Source: SAR324 cluster bacterium | Lineage (GTDB): Bacteria; SAR324; NAC60-12 | Direction: 5' to 3' | NCBI GenBank assembly: GCA_014382365.1 | Contig: JACNJW010000054.1 | Span: 41,078 to 105,077 of the forward strand | DNA: 64,000 nucleotides | In this document: positions 29,228 through 37,893 of the stretch, in pieces | How positions within the stretch are numbered: position 1 is the first letter of the stretch | How the letters are laid out: each line of letters opens with the position of its first letter | The notes under the pieces: generated by a model | The model's input: only the letters and a program-made list of their open reading frames with translations | Told to the model about the DNA's origin: nothing | Database searches by the model: none | Position numbers and translations under genes: made by a program

Positions 29228-30691
29228 CTAACCCAACAACTTCATCACAGTCATTGCACTCTGATTTGCCTGGGCCATCATGGATGTACTTGCCTCCATC
29301 ATAATTTGATTCCTGGTAAAGGCAGCCATTTCCTGGGCAATATCCGCATCTCTTATTACTGATTCCGAACTAACGGAATTTTCATGAGCAACGCGCAGAT
29401 AGTTCAGGTTGCTTTCCAGATTATTTTTCTGGAATGCTCCCATTTCACCACGGTTGGCATTAACTTCTTCGATGGCCTTATCAATAACCCTGATAGCATC
29501 CTGAGCAGCTTCTGAACTGAGCATATTGATTTCTGCAAATGATTTAAAACCAGACTCGTTAGCCTCTCCTTTTCCTAAATCAGCAGCCTTCATGCTCCTC
29601 AATGAAAAATCAGAAAATTGATTTGCATTTGCACCAACTTGAAACGTCAATGAATTTTGAGCAAATGTAACAGAGCCAGCTTTTCCACCTGCAGGCGCAG
29701 TTTCACCTGTATAACGGATCTGGATTCCCTCTGTAGTTCCAGCACCTATACCACCTGTCAACACCTGACCTCTTCCACTGGTTTCTTCACCGCCAATTTC
29801 ACCCTGCACATCTAATCCGTTAGCTACAACGACACTAACATTTGCTGTAGTAGAGACGAGTCCGGCAGTGTTACTGGCAACCTGGAAGGTATGTTCACTA
29901 CCAAATTCCTTGTGTCTGAATGAAATGGTCTGAGGCGTATTACTGCTTGAAGTGGAAGAATCAGGACGAACCAGTTCCACGTTTAAGCCTGCTTCTTCAA
30001 TTGCAACTTCAAAGTCTTTCAGCGTTTGTTCAACAGTGTTCCCTTTTTCTGTCAAAAAGTTTACTGTCCTACCTCCTTCAGAAACAGTTATCTGTTCTCC
30101 AGCATCAATAATTCCTTGAGTTAAAGCTACTGAACCACTGTAGGATGAATGAGTCGCAGCCTGATTAATGACAACATCATAACCACCAGGCCCAGAGGAT
30201 TTCGCCTCAACTCCAGCCTGAATAAATTCGAGATTATCACCAGTTGTTACTCCATTGCCCGAGCGGCTTCCATCCAGCAAATTGTTATGACCATACTGCG
30301 TACCCAGAGCAACTCTATTTATTTGTTCTACTATGTTGTCAAATTCACTTTGATCTGCCTGCAGCATATTTGGATCATTAACACCTTCGTTGCCGGCATG
30401 AACAGCAAGTTGACGAGCTTGAACTAAAGCCCGACTGACTTCTTCCAAAGCACCCTCTGCTGTCTGCATCAGTGAAACGGCCATTTCTGAATTGTCAATA
30501 GCTTGACGCAGACCGGCTGACTGTGCTCGCAAATTTTCAGAAATCTGTAACTGCGCCGGACTATCCGCCGCACGATTAATTTTTAAACCTGAAGATAGTT
30601 TCTCCATGGTTTTTGTCTGGGCGTTCGAATTTTTTTGAACGTTTCTGTGTGCGTTGATCGCACTCATATTATGATTTACTCGCAAAGACAT
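29228..30691 (-). CDS. Flagellin (paralogue 2)
   Basis: A 487-residue flagellin starting at MSLRVNHNMSAIN. The start at 30691 is set by AGGAGG five bases upstream; an in-frame extension of eight codons to 30715 is unlikely. The N and C termini match paralogue 1 almost residue for residue (LSSGLKINRAADSPAQLQISE; MMAQANQSAMTVMKLLG). The middle (about 150-390) is the more divergent part but keeps the same repeat pattern. The upstream leader has a hairpin at 30718-30736. It probably co-polymerises with, or alternates with, the other major flagellins in the filament. Confidence 0.95.
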   Translation of the reverse strand: MSLRVNHNMSAINAHRNVQKNSNAQTKTMEKLSSGLKINRAADSPAQLQISENLRAQSAGLRQAIDNSEMAVSLMQTAEGALEEVSRALVQARQLAVHAGNEGVNDPNMLQADQSEFDNIVEQINRVALGTQYGHNNLLDGSRSGNGVTTGDNLEFIQAGVEAKSSGPGGYDVVINQAATHSSYSGSVALTQGIIDAGEQITVSEGGRTVNFLTEKGNTVEQTLKDFEVAIEEAGLNVELVRPDSSTSSSNTPQTISFRHKEFGSEHTFQVASNTAGLVSTTANVSVVVANGLDVQGEIGGEETSGRGQVLTGGIGAGTTEGIQIRYTGETAPAGGKAGSVTFAQNSLTFQVGANANQFSDFSLRSMKAADLGKGEANESGFKSFAEINMLSSEAAQDAIRVIDKAIEEVNANRGEMGAFQKNNLESNLNYLRVAHENSVSSESVIRDADIAQEMAAFTRNQIMMEASTSMMAQANQSAMTVMKLLG

Positions 30692-30717
30692 AATGTCCTC
30701 CTTGATATCAGTCACGA

Positions 30718-30736
30718 TTTTCAGTTTTGCTGAAAA
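30718..30736 (-). promoter_or_regulatory. Leader hairpin of flagellin 2
   Basis: TTTTCAG (30718-30724) and CTGAAAA (30730-30736) form a 7-base-pair stem with a 5-base loop, 27 bases upstream of the flagellin 2 ATG. Its sequence differs from the flagellin 1 hairpin, but the stem-loop geometry and spacing are the same. Confidence 0.5.
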
Positions 30737-31497
30737 CCAAATAATGCCCCTGTAACAGTACCTCCATGTACCAGCAAGGCTCCTTCACCTGTTATAGCAA
30801 AGGTTGTCAGCTGCAGGGGACCATTCCCCAACAACTATTAAAAGCTATTCCCAGCTTTTTTATTTCAAATTAACTACTAAGATAATTCTCCGTCGTTAAT
30901 TTGAGTTTCATAATTTGTATGTTTAATTGATCTCATTCATGCTTTGATATAAATTCTTGTAGCAGCAAGATATGTCAGTAATTACAACTTTTTTTTCTGC
31001 TTACTGTTTTGTCTACTGTTGTTACAAATTCAAACACTTTAGTCAGTACGTAAATATCTTAATTAACAGCATAAAATGCGGTTCTATACCTGATTTAGGT
31101 CTGATGTTTTAACTCTTTTTCTTTCTGTTTTTAATCAGTGATCTCCCGTAGTTTCCATAGAATTTGTTATTTGACAAATCCATACTGCAACTTTAAAGTC
31201 AGCTCGTATAACGTAATTAAATGATTATATTTATTCCGTAATTGCTGACATAGTTTTGCACTTTTTCAAAATCACTTTCAGCTAGCCATATTTTTAGACC
31301 AATCATTACAACTTAATTTCTGTTCCGTTACTTTGAGTCTGGTCGGCCATACCCCGGCCACACTCACAACAACGATCCCTATATGCCTTTTAGACGATAC
31401 TTGAGCTGCGCTCCGCTGAATTCATCCATAAAAACAGCGGAATGCTACGTCATCATCATCAAATCCACCTGGGGGTCAGGCGAATACGAATCAGCTC
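30737..31497. other. Long intergenic region between flagellins 2 and 3
   Basis: This stretch has no convincing gene on either strand. It holds several small inverted repeats: GGGGA (30816-30820) with TCCCC (30825-30829), AAAAGCT with AGCTTTT near 30838-30857, and TCCGCTG (31412-31418) with CAGCGGA (31435-31441). The last lies just downstream of the flagellin 3 stop and may mark its 3' end. The part near 31335-31440 is richer in G+C than its surroundings. The stretch nearest flagellin 2 probably carries that gene's promoter, but I could not identify a sigma-28 or sigma-54 site with confidence. Confidence 0.5.
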
Positions 31498-32964
31498 CTA
31501 ACCATTGATTAGCTGCATCACGGCTGAAGGAGTCTGATTTGCTTGCGCCAGCATCGCTGTACTGGACTGAACCAAAATCTGATTCCTGGCAAAGGCTGTC
31601 ATTTCTTCAGCCATATCCGCATCTCGAATTATTGATTCTGCATTTGTCACATTTTCATGTGCATTTCTTAAGTAGTTGAGATTACTTTCTAAACCATTTT
31701 TCTGGAAAGCCCCCATTTTTCCTCTGAACCTTGTAATCTCATCAATTGCCTGATCAATTATCAGGATTGCATCTTGAGCTTTTTCAGCATCTGTCAATTC
31801 AACATCTCGCAAAGAACGGTAATCTGAACCATTCTTGACACCGTTTCCTAGTTTATTGCTGCTGACACTGCGCAATGAAAAACTAGTTGACTGATCTACG
31901 TTTGGTCCCACATGAAATACCAGTGAGTTCTGAGAAAGTGTCACTGTACCTGCATTTTTACCTGCCGGAGGTACATCTTCTCCTGTGTAACGTATTTTTA
32001 GTCCGGATACTCTTGAAGGCTTACTTCCGGTCAGAAACTGACCTCTGCCTATTCCTAATTCACCTCCAATAAATCCGGCGACATCAGCACCATTTTGGAC
32101 CTTATCAGGAGTGTCTGCCTGGGCAGACAAAATCCCGGCTGTTGTGCTGCCGACATGAAAGGTATGTTCACTACCATACTGTTTATGTTGAAAGATCAAC
32201 TGCTGAGGTGCATTCGGAGTTGTAGCACTTCCAGGTGACCTGACAAGCTCTATCTTCATTCCGGAAGAAAGAATCGCTTTTTCCAGTCGATTCATTGTGG
32301 TTTCGACACTTTCACCGGCAACTGATTTAAAATTCAAAGTTTTTCCACCTTCAGTGAACGTCAACTGTTCTCCGGCATCTACCAAAGCCTGAGTCAGGGC
32401 TACTGTTCCTCTCACTGTGGATTTAGTAGCTGCTTCCCTGATATCAACAGCATAACCGCTAACAGGTGAAGACTTAGTTTTTTCAGTTGCACTGATGAAT
32501 TCCAGATTATCACCTGAAGCAACACCGTTTGCCCCCATACTTCCATCTAAAATGGCCTTAGTTCCGTAATTTGAAATACGAGCAATTCTATCAATTGTTC
32601 TTAATGAGTCTTCAAACTCCTGTTGGTTGGCTGCCAACATAGCCTCATCATTTACGGCCTCGTTTGCTGAACTGATTGCAAGTTGTCTGGCATTAACCAA
32701 TGACCGATTTACTTCTTCCAGCGCACCTTCTGCTGTCTGCAGCATCGTGATTCCAGTCTCTGAATTATCTATTGCCTGTTTAAGCCCTACGATTTGAGCT
32801 CTCATCCGTTCTGAGATGATTAAACCAGCTGGTGAATCGGCACCACGATTTATCTTTAAGCCTGAAGAAAGGCGTTCTAAATTCTTACTTTGAACCTCTG
32901 TATTCTTAATCAGGTTCCTGTGCGAATTAATCGCAGAAATATTATGATTGATTCGTAAAGGCAT
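31498..32964 (-). CDS. Flagellin (paralogue 3)
   Basis: A 488-residue flagellin with intact termini but clearly older divergence from paralogues 1 and 2 (LSSGLKINRGADSPAGLIISERM near residue 30; AFARNQILVQSSTAMLAQANQ near the end). The middle region retains the GYAVDIREAATKSTVRGTVAL repeat unit. Its start is preceded by AAGGGGG instead of the AAGGAGGAC leader, and no 27-base hairpin is visible, so it is probably expressed differently. It would still be exported and polymerised. Confidence 0.93.
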   Translation of the reverse strand: MPLRINHNISAINSHRNLIKNTEVQSKNLERLSSGLKINRGADSPAGLIISERMRAQIVGLKQAIDNSETGITMLQTAEGALEEVNRSLVNARQLAISSANEAVNDEAMLAANQQEFEDSLRTIDRIARISNYGTKAILDGSMGANGVASGDNLEFISATEKTKSSPVSGYAVDIREAATKSTVRGTVALTQALVDAGEQLTFTEGGKTLNFKSVAGESVETTMNRLEKAILSSGMKIELVRSPGSATTPNAPQQLIFQHKQYGSEHTFHVGSTTAGILSAQADTPDKVQNGADVAGFIGGELGIGRGQFLTGSKPSRVSGLKIRYTGEDVPPAGKNAGTVTLSQNSLVFHVGPNVDQSTSFSLRSVSSNKLGNGVKNGSDYRSLRDVELTDAEKAQDAILIIDQAIDEITRFRGKMGAFQKNGLESNLNYLRNAHENVTNAESIIRDADMAEEMTAFARNQILVQSSTAMLAQANQTPSAVMQLING

Positions 32965-33380
32965 ATTCCCCCTTGTTTCAATTTGAATGTTGATGTACGT
33001 AAAATAATAGCAACCTGATCTAAGCCATCCAGGCCTTGATTTTGGTTCCTAGTCGATATAATCGACACTTACCACTGGATCCCACTCCAGCGGATCTTGA
33101 TGTGTAACACAACCTGATGATCTAATTGTCATCAAAATAACTGCACACATATTTTGTAATATAAATTTATTTTATATTACACTTTAAACTCTATTAATCT
33201 TGTTACACACTGCTTTCATTATGAGTAATTCTTAACTAATTTTTCTAAGCTGAGGCTGTTAACAACTTACTTAAAAGCCTCAGTTTTTCCTGCTTACCAG
33301 TCAGTTGAACATATTCTTATCTATATTACAGAGTCAAAGATCATTTCTGTTTCTTTGCTTTCATATCACAAAAACGACTT
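32965..33380. other. Intergenic region between flagellins 3 and 4
   Basis: No gene is visible. GTCGAT (33052-33057) pairs with ATCGAC (33061-33066) across a 3-base loop, and CTGGA (33075-33079) with TCCAG (33086-33090), in the leader region of flagellin 3. The rest is AT-rich and featureless to my reading. Confidence 0.4.
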
Positions 33381-34838
33381 TCACTTTAAAAGTGTGAGCA
33401 CAGTCTCCGGATTTTGATTGGCCTGAGCCATCGTTGACCTTCCGGAATCTGCAGTAATTATATTTTTAGTCTGTTCAGCAAAAGACAGTGCATTACCATC
33501 GTTATCCAAAGTATGTGACAATACATTTTTTTGAAAATACTCTTCCTGTAAATTCTGCAGACTGCTTTTAAAAATTGTTTCACAAAATAGATCCACTCTG
33601 TCTTTGACTTCAGTCACTTCCTTTAGACTCTTCTTCAAGACAGACAATGCGTCTTTTACTTTTTGTGACGTGCCAATATCAATATTTTGCAGAGCTTGAA
33701 ATCCGGAAACATTTTCAGTATCCCTCCCTAAGGAAGAAGCGTGAAGATTGCTAATGCTAAGCTGTTCCACGTGAGGTGTCGGCCTGCCAATTTGAAATTT
33801 AAATCCGTTCTGAACAACAGAAACAGTCCCGACCACTCGGCCTGAAGGTACTGAATTTCCTACATATTTAATAGTCAATCCACCAATATTATCTGCTTCA
33901 CGAGGTACGCTTAAGTATTGACCATGCCCAACAGCTGGAATAGCGTCTATTTTTCCTTGAACATCAATCCCTTGTCTGGCATAAGTGATTTTTTGACTTT
34001 CTTTTGAAATAAGTCCTGGAGTAAAACTTGACACTCCAAAACCATACTTACTTCCGTACTGCAGATGCCTTAAATGTAAAACAGCATCTGCATTATTGAG
34101 AATTTCTATTGGTATTTGACGTTTACTAATCCAAGTAGAAAGTCGCTCAAATGTTTTGGACACACTTTCACCTTTTTTTGTCAAAAAGCGGTTGGATATT
34201 CCGCCCTCTTCGAAGATTAATTGTTCTTGATTATCAACAATCTCCTGCGTAAAAGGCCTGTTCCCCCGTATTTCTGATCTAGTTGCTACAGCTGAAATTA
34301 AAACCTGATAACCTGCCAGTGGTGATGTACTTGAATTACTGCTCATACTGACGAATTCCAGATGTTCACCCGTCGCAACTCCTCGAACTCCATGACTGCC
34401 ATCAAGCAGCAAGCTGTGTTCGAAACTTGTTTCATCAGCTACTTTATTAATCTGATCAATCAAATGCTTAAGTTCCAACTGGTCTGCCTCTCTCAAAGTT
34501 GTGTTGTAAGCTTTTTCATTTGCAACAACAACAAGCAGCTCCAACATTTGGAACAATGAGTCTTCTACATCTTTTAATGCTCCTACCACCGTTTGGACCA
34601 AAGACATATCCTTCTCAACAGTTGAAATTTCATCCTGAAGACCTGCAGTATTAAGTCTACTCTCTTCATTTTTAATTAATTGATCCTGTTTTTCACCTTT
34701 AGCGAGACTCTGCTGAACAAGAACTACTTTTTTCTCTCTTTGTTCCTGACCATGATCATACATAGAATTTCTAAATGAACCATGCTCACCCAGTGATCTC
34801 ATTGATGGACCAATATTTGACCGAATATTAATTGACAT
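33381..34838 (-). CDS. Divergent flagellin-like protein (paralogue 4)
   Basis: A 485-residue protein related to the adjacent flagellins through its middle region (GYQVLISAVATRSEIRGNRPF, then LTIKYVGNSVPSGRVVGTVSVVQNGFKFQIG, with the same spacing). The diagnostic ends have changed. The LSSGLKIN...AGL segment is replaced by LAKGEKQDQLIKNEESRLNT, and the C-terminal ESNLNYLRVAHEN helix by KSSLQNLQEEYFQKNVLSHT. Only the final MAQANQNPETVLTLLK still looks like flagellin. It contains one Cys, near residue 400. The frame is fully open, so it is not a simple pseudogene. It may be a minor filament or junction subunit, or a protein exported by the flagellar apparatus for another purpose. Confidence 0.8.
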   Translation of the reverse strand: MSINIRSNIGPSMRSLGEHGSFRNSMYDHGQEQREKKVVLVQQSLAKGEKQDQLIKNEESRLNTAGLQDEISTVEKDMSLVQTVVGALKDVEDSLFQMLELLVVVANEKAYNTTLREADQLELKHLIDQINKVADETSFEHSLLLDGSHGVRGVATGEHLEFVSMSSNSSTSPLAGYQVLISAVATRSEIRGNRPFTQEIVDNQEQLIFEEGGISNRFLTKKGESVSKTFERLSTWISKRQIPIEILNNADAVLHLRHLQYGSKYGFGVSSFTPGLISKESQKITYARQGIDVQGKIDAIPAVGHGQYLSVPREADNIGGLTIKYVGNSVPSGRVVGTVSVVQNGFKFQIGRPTPHVEQLSISNLHASSLGRDTENVSGFQALQNIDIGTSQKVKDALSVLKKSLKEVTEVKDRVDLFCETIFKSSLQNLQEEYFQKNVLSHTLDNDGNALSFAEQTKNIITADSGRSTMAQANQNPETVLTLLK

Positions 34839-34955
34839 ATTACCTCTTTTGATAAACTCATCCCTGACAGATCTACGCTTGAAATATCATTAAAACGCAT
34901 CTCTGCCGGTGACAAAACAAAAAGTCGAATTACTACTTAACTTAAAATAAGTTTC

Positions 34956-34984
34956 AAAGCTGCTGCCCACCTGACAGCAGTTTT
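34956..34984 (-). terminator. Hairpin upstream of flagellin 4
   Basis: AAAGCTGCTG (34956-34965, allowing one G-T pair) can pair with CAGCAGTTTT (34975-34984), a 10-base-pair stem and 9-base loop. It lies between flagellin 5 and flagellin 4 on their strand. There is no uninterrupted T tract after it, so it may stabilise mRNA ends or act as a weak terminator. Confidence 0.35.
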
Positions 34985-35013
34985 CAAAATCATCTTAAAT
35001 TAGCAACATTAGC

Positions 35014-35081
35014 AAGGTTCAAGAAACAGGATAAGGGCTAGGCACAGGACCTCGTACCTTAATCCCTGAATCTTGAACCTT
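35014..35081. repeat. Long imperfect palindrome downstream of flagellin 5
   Basis: AAGGTTCAAGA (35014-35024) is exactly complementary to TCTTGAACCTT (35071-35081), an 11-base-pair stem. A second partial stem (CAGGATAAGG with CCTTAATCCCTG) continues inside it, giving a 68-base hairpin. It starts nine bases past the flagellin 5 stop on that gene's strand. Shape and size fit a REP-like or MITE-like element, or a 3' mRNA stabiliser. I see no second copy in this window. Confidence 0.6.
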
Positions 35082-35089
35082 ATAATTTG

Positions 35090-36697
35090 CTACTGAGATG
35101 CACTGCTAATCAGCTGCAGTACAGATTTCGGAATTTGATTAGCTTGAGCGGCCATTGCCGTGCCGGATGCAATCAGAATTTGATTTTTTGTAAAATCACT
35201 CATTTCCGCAGCCATATCAGAGTCACGGATAACTGACTCTGCATTTGTCAAATTTTCACTTGAAACACGCAAGTTCCTTAAATTCGATTCCAGTGAATTT
35301 CGCTGGAATGAGCCAAGATTTCCTCTCAACTCACCTATTTCCATAATTGCACTGTCAATCAATTTGATTGAATCTTGTGCCCCTTCACTACTTGTCATAT
35401 CTATGTCAGCAAGGCTACTGAAATTACTATCATTTTTGACACCTCTAGCAATTTGCACACTGCGTAAATCGTTTAAAGAAAATGCTACAGTTTGTTTGTG
35501 ATTAGCACCAACTTGATAAGTAACTGAGTTTTGTGTGATGTGAACAAAACCCTCTACTTCTTTACCGACCAGTTCTTCATTTGTTTCCTTCACTAGTTTT
35601 TGACCAATTACTCTACCTTGACTGTCTTTAAGATCTACAAGCCTATGCCCAAGTTCCTTATCGTACTGCACAATTATCCCTTCAGTTTCAGAACCTTGTG
35701 CACCGTGAAGATATTGTCCTTCGCCCAAAGCAATGTTACCCCCGATGGTTCCAACAACATCCTGACCTCCATTCGACAGTCGGATAGTTCCCTGCTGCTC
35801 TCCAAATAAACCCTGAATATTAGTTGAAACCCCAAAACTGGGCTGGCTGCCGTAATGTTTGTGTTTGACTGTCAACATTCCTATATCATTAATTTTTATT
35901 TCCACATCAAGTCCGGCATCATCAGCTTTTCTCTGCAGCGCAAGTGCAACTAACTCAGCTAGTCTTGCTTCTGTATTTTCTCTGCTAAACGTCTGAGGAG
36001 CTCTATGATAATTCCCTAAAACCTGTTGCAGATTATCTTTAAGACTTCTTTCTTCTTTTGTATCCATTTTAAGGATTCTGTTATTTTCTTTGAGAACAAA
36101 AGAAACACCGTTTTCTATTTCTTCTAAAGTTATCCTTCGTTCTGCATTAACTTCCGCTCTTGTTGCAACTTGCTCAATGTTGATTTCGTACCCCTGTTTA
36201 GTAGGAGATTTTCTTGTAAGCGCTGATGCACCAACAAATGTCAACCCATCACCAATTGTCACTCCGTTGACTTCATTGCTGCCGTCAAAAAGAATTTTCG
36301 AGCCAAACTGAGTTGAGCCAGCTATTCTATCCATATTTGCTAGAAGTTCTTCTGTTTCCATCTGATCGGCCTGCAGCATTTTTTCATCAGTTGCACCATT
36401 ATTGGCAGCATGTATGGCTAACTGGCGCATACTGATCAACATTGAACTAAACTCACTCAACACCCCTTCCGCGGTCTGCACCATAGAGATTGAAGTCTCT
36501 GAGTTTTTCACTGCCTGGTTAAGCCCAGAAATTTGTGACCGCATTTGTTCAGAAATCATAAGTTCTGCCGGTCCATCAGCTGCTGAATTAATTCTTAAAC
36601 CAGACGATAAACGTTCCAGATTGTTACTGGCATCATCTGTTGTCCTGTTTAAATGCCTCAAAGCACTCATCGAGGCGGTATTATGGTTGACGCGCAT
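35090..36697 (-). CDS. Flagellin (paralogue 5, long form)
   Basis: A 535-residue flagellin, about 50 residues longer than its neighbours. The N-terminal LSSGLRINSAADGPAELMISEQM and the C-terminal LGSFQRNSLESNLRNLRVSSEN ... MAAQANQIPKSVLQLI signatures are intact. The extra length lies in the middle: a Lys/Glu-rich insertion near residues 205-250 and a segment around 350-390 (QYDKELGHRLVDLKDSQG). AGGAGG precedes the ATG and a hairpin sits 31 bases upstream. The extended surface region suggests a filament with different exposed domains, possibly expressed under different conditions. Confidence 0.95.
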   Translation of the reverse strand: MRVNHNTASMSALRHLNRTTDDASNNLERLSSGLRINSAADGPAELMISEQMRSQISGLNQAVKNSETSISMVQTAEGVLSEFSSMLISMRQLAIHAANNGATDEKMLQADQMETEELLANMDRIAGSTQFGSKILFDGSNEVNGVTIGDGLTFVGASALTRKSPTKQGYEINIEQVATRAEVNAERRITLEEIENGVSFVLKENNRILKMDTKEERSLKDNLQQVLGNYHRAPQTFSRENTEARLAELVALALQRKADDAGLDVEIKINDIGMLTVKHKHYGSQPSFGVSTNIQGLFGEQQGTIRLSNGGQDVVGTIGGNIALGEGQYLHGAQGSETEGIIVQYDKELGHRLVDLKDSQGRVIGQKLVKETNEELVGKEVEGFVHITQNSVTYQVGANHKQTVAFSLNDLRSVQIARGVKNDSNFSSLADIDMTSSEGAQDSIKLIDSAIMEIGELRGNLGSFQRNSLESNLRNLRVSSENLTNAESVIRDSDMAAEMSDFTKNQILIASGTAMAAQANQIPKSVLQLISSASQ

Positions 36698-37893
36698 GGC
36701 ATCCTCCTTAGCTAGAGTTTAAGTAAAGGTCTATATTCAGACCACAGGTTCATATCATAATTTGTAATATTAATATATTTTTTATTACATTTTTAATTGT
36801 AACAATGTAATTCTGTATTTTTCTTCTTAACATTTGGTCTAACTTTTCAGCCGGTATTTAGCTACGCCTTGATATATAAATTTTTTTCAAATTTTTCAAT
36901 TATTAGACGCAGCACCACGTCCTTATGCTTTAATAAGCACGATTCAGTTGATCAATACAGTTCCTTTCGCGAAACCATATTTTTCTTCATTATGGAGTTA
37001 ATTATATCCCTCTTACGACAAGGCACTACCCTAAGATTCTTCATCTTAATTAGGTTGCAGTCTGCCCCGCAAGAAAACACAGCTTCCAAACAAATTATCT
37101 ATCTCTTGACGCAGTTCGAGACTCCGTCATATCAAGAGAGCATACATCTCACTTCAAATGACGCAATTTCTACAAGCGTATTTTAATACAGCTTAATATT
37201 GTTACACACCCATATATCTAACAACCATACAGCTCATACAGCTAAATCAAATAACATTCATGCCTCACTGACACATTGAAATAAGTTCAATATATTAGTT
37301 AAAATGCTCAGACACAGCTATGACTTCAAGGTCTACATCAGCACTTTGAAACACCTGATCCTGGAACTAGTACCAAACAAATTTTTCAACAAAATATTGC
37401 TAGGCATAAGCTTCTAAAGACAAGGCTCGACTGCTGGGTTCAGTACATTTAACTACTAACAGACCTTAAAACTGCTAATTCAATCATTTTCGCAAATAAT
37501 AATGACTTTTAGAGGCCGCAACAGCAATCACTGGTTCTACGTTTCAAACAAAATATACTTGATGCAGAAATCTCTCATCTACTAATTTTTCGTAGATATT
37601 TTATTTCAAAGATCATATTTTCATCTCCTCCGAATAGTGATTCCCATTCCACTACCAAAACCTTATTTGGCATCAAAAGAGTGATGAATTCTTAGAAAAT
37701 CTCTCTTTAAACTAAAAGAGGATTCACATAATTACCTAGTTTGGATATTTTCATTCCATAACAGGTTTTCCATTATCTTTCTTATCGACATTTAATAATG
37801 GAACTTTAACGCTTTGTGGAAAAAACTAATTTGAGGTATGTACTTTATGTACTCAATCAAAAATCAAAAACGAAAACCGTTTTCCGGAATTAT
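36698..37893. other. Gene-poor 1.2 kb region upstream of flagellin 5
   Basis: I find no convincing coding sequence in this stretch. GGTCT (36728-36732) and AGACC (36739-36743) form the leader hairpin of flagellin 5. TAAGAT (37032-37037) with ATCTTA (37043-37048), and CTCTTGA with TCAAGAG near 37113-37140, are further small stems. A plus-strand frame at 36869-37186 is open but has an unusual, non-protein-like composition. This may be the remains of decayed genes or a large regulatory region. Confidence 0.5.

Noticed and set aside
31335..31460. Segment resembling the start of a 5S rRNA (CTGGTCGGCCATA, then CCGGCCACACTCA)
   Set aside because: The 3' half does not follow the 5S pattern and the terminal stem cannot close; there are no adjacent rRNA genes.
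36869..37186. Plus-strand 105-codon open frame
   Set aside because: No ribosome binding site, composition rich in Phe/Ser without domain pattern, and it sits in a decayed-looking region.
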